From: an uncultured Thermomicrobiales bacterium
GTDB lineage: Bacteria; Chloroflexota; Chloroflexia; Thermomicrobiales; UBA6265
NCBI GenBank assembly: GCA_902806355.1
Contig: CADCWI010000073.1
Coordinates: 1-25,600, forward strand
Direction of reading: 5' to 3'
Length of the DNA: 25,600 nucleotides
The position numbers and the translations under genes are program-made. This document shows, in pieces, positions 24,613-25,600 of the stretch. Position 1 is the first letter of the stretch. The number at the start of each line of letters is the position of its first letter. The notes beneath the pieces were generated by a model, which saw nothing but the letters and a program-made list of their open reading frames with translations, had not been told where the DNA came from and ran no database searches.

Positions 24613-25269
24613 ATGTGCGCGGATCTCCCCGCCGTCGATGACTGCCCGTGGGCCGTGCTCGTTATCCTCGGCGCAAGCGGAACCGGAAAATCGACGGCGG
24701 CGCGGAATATCGCACGCCGCCATGGCGTGCCGTGGATGCAAGTGGACGACCTCCGGCTCGCCCTCCAGTACAGCCAGGTCACCGTGCCCGAGCGAAGCGA
24801 TCGGCTCTACTTTTTCGAACGGACGGCAGATGTCTGGATGTTGCCGATCGAGGATCTGGTCCGCGGATTCGTCGATGTTGCCGAGTTGATGGTGCCCGCC
24901 GTCCGGGTCGTGATCGACAGCCACGTCGTGACGAACGTGCCGCTTGTGCTGGAGGGGGATGGCGTCCTGCCGGCACTGGTCGATGATCCCGTGATCAGGC
25001 CTCATGTCCAAGATGGGCGAGTGCGATTCTGCACGGTCGTGGCTGAGAACAGTGACGAGCTGTTCGACAACATGCTCGACCGGGGCCGGGGTATGGACGA
25101 AGGCGATGTCGAGCGCCACCGGCGGCATGCCGGCGTGAATGCCGCCTTCGGGTCCTGGCTGACCGACCGTTCGCGGGAGCACCGCATTCCGGTCGTTGTT
25201 TCCCGGCCTTTCATGACCCTGCCAGACCGGATCCTTGCGGCCACCGCAAGCGTGCCCCCGCGATCCTGA
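24613..25269 (+). CDS. P-loop kinase-like NTPase (substrate unknown)
   Basis: This is a P-loop protein (218 aa). Walker A is G20-ASGTGKST-28, followed by the NIARRHGVPWMQVDDLRLAL region. That pattern, a short strand ending in D-D soon after the P-loop, is common in small-molecule kinases such as 2-phosphoglycerate kinase-like, zeta-toxin-like and shikimate/gluconate kinase-like proteins. A hydrophobic strand VRVVIDSHVV follows, near 103-112. The substrate cannot be named. The start at ATG 24613 is preferred because the P-loop fold begins soon after, though only a weak TGGAA precedes it. It lies 19 nt after the tail-anchored protein gene. Confidence 0.7.
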   Translation: MCADLPAVDDCPWAVLVILGASGTGKSTAARNIARRHGVPWMQVDDLRLALQYSQVTVPERSDRLYFFERTADVWMLPIEDLVRGFVDVAELMVPAVRVVIDSHVVTNVPLVLEGDGVLPALVDDPVIRPHVQDGRVRFCTVVAENSDELFDNMLDRGRGMDEGDVERHRRHAGVNAAFGSWLTDRSREHRIPVVVSRPFMTLPDRILAATASVPPRS

Positions 25270-25351
25270 GGGATGCCCTTGCGCCACCCGTCGTTCCGGG
25301 GAAAATGTCGGGCAATGCCGTCAACGTGGTCGAATCCCGGAAGGCGTATCC

Positions 25352-25600
25352 ATGAGCCGCAAGAACCCGAACATCCTGCTCATCACCAGCGACCAGCAAC
25401 ACTGGACGGCCCTCGGTGTGATCAACCCCAGGATCAGGACACCGGCGCTGGACCGGCTGGCTCGCGAGGGAACCCGGTTCGATCGCGCCTATTGCCCGAG
25501 TCCGGTCTGCTCTCCGTCGCGGTCATCGATCATCACCGGGATGTATCCCTCGGTGCACGGCTGCTGGACGATCGGAGTGAAGCTTGGGGAGGATGTGCCA
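25352..25600 (+). CDS. Sulfatase-family hydrolase, N-terminal part (runs off the window)
   Basis: Only the first 83 residues are present; the frame is open at the window end. It begins NILLITSDQQHWTALG, with the metal-binding D14. The modified active-site motif is C53-S-P-S-R57 in PVCSPSRSSIITGMYPSVHG. The Cys of C-x-P-S-R is turned into formylglycine by a sulfatase-maturing enzyme. The family includes arylsulfatases and phosphonate monoester hydrolases. No signal peptide is seen, so it is probably cytoplasmic. GGAAGG at 25339-25344 lies 7 nt before ATG 25352. It lies 82 bp after the kinase-like gene, with no clear promoter or terminator between them. Confidence 0.9.
   Translation, partial: MSRKNPNILLITSDQQHWTALGVINPRIRTPALDRLAREGTRFDRAYCPSPVCSPSRSSIITGMYPSVHGCWTIGVKLGEDVP

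Overview
The window is a GC-rich bacterial chromosomal segment. Several features suggest a member of the Chloroflexota, probably class Thermomicrobia (Sphaerobacter-like): the gene families present, frequent GTG starts, a SpoVS homologue next to RNase Y, and a tail-anchored protein with W-L-Q-R motifs. The assignment is an inference from protein character, not from a marker-gene search. No rRNA, tRNA, CRISPR array or insertion sequence was found.

Layout. (1) 1-700: a minus-strand remnant that resembles the C-terminal TOBE domain of a MalK/UgpC-type ABC ATPase, with no nucleotide-binding domain beside it. (2) 734-8944: a complete F1Fo ATP synthase operon in the order atpZ-atpB-atpE-atpF-atpH-atpA-atpG-atpD-atpC, closed by a perfect 21-bp-stem terminator. 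Its spacers are long and several hold inverted repeats. Subunit a carries an unusual acidic, histidine-containing insertion. (3) 9297-12005: murA, whose active-site Cys is replaced by Asp, then a single-domain response regulator and a polyprenol-phosphate mannosyltransferase-like GT2. A convergent GT4 glycosyltransferase overlaps the last of these by 35 bp. (4) 13102-16303: a repeat-like inverted-repeat element, then an AlkX/YcaQ-family DNA glycosylase overlapping a GH29 alpha-L-fucosidase. (5) 16473-18437, minus strand: a NYN-nuclease/LOTUS-like protein and a GNAT acetyltransferase. (6) 18599-20420: rny (RNase Y) with its own promoter, a structured leader and a terminator. (7) 20788-25600: a SpoVS-domain protein with a long N-terminal extension, a PHP phosphoesterase, ispD, ispF, dtd, a tail-anchored hypothetical protein, a P-loop kinase-like protein and the start of a sulfatase. 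PHP-ispD-ispF-dtd are translationally coupled through 4-bp ATGA overlaps.

How the genes work together. Most of the window is housekeeping: energy conversion (atp), peptidoglycan precursor synthesis (murA), lipid-linked mannose transfer (GT2 and GT4), mRNA decay (rny), non-mevalonate isoprenoid synthesis (ispDF) and tRNA proofreading (dtd). No evident novel defence or mobile system is present. The points most worth a second look are the subunit-a insertion, the structured spacers of the atp operon, the Asp-type MurA, the rny leader, the extended SpoVS next to rny, and the NYN/LOTUS-like protein.
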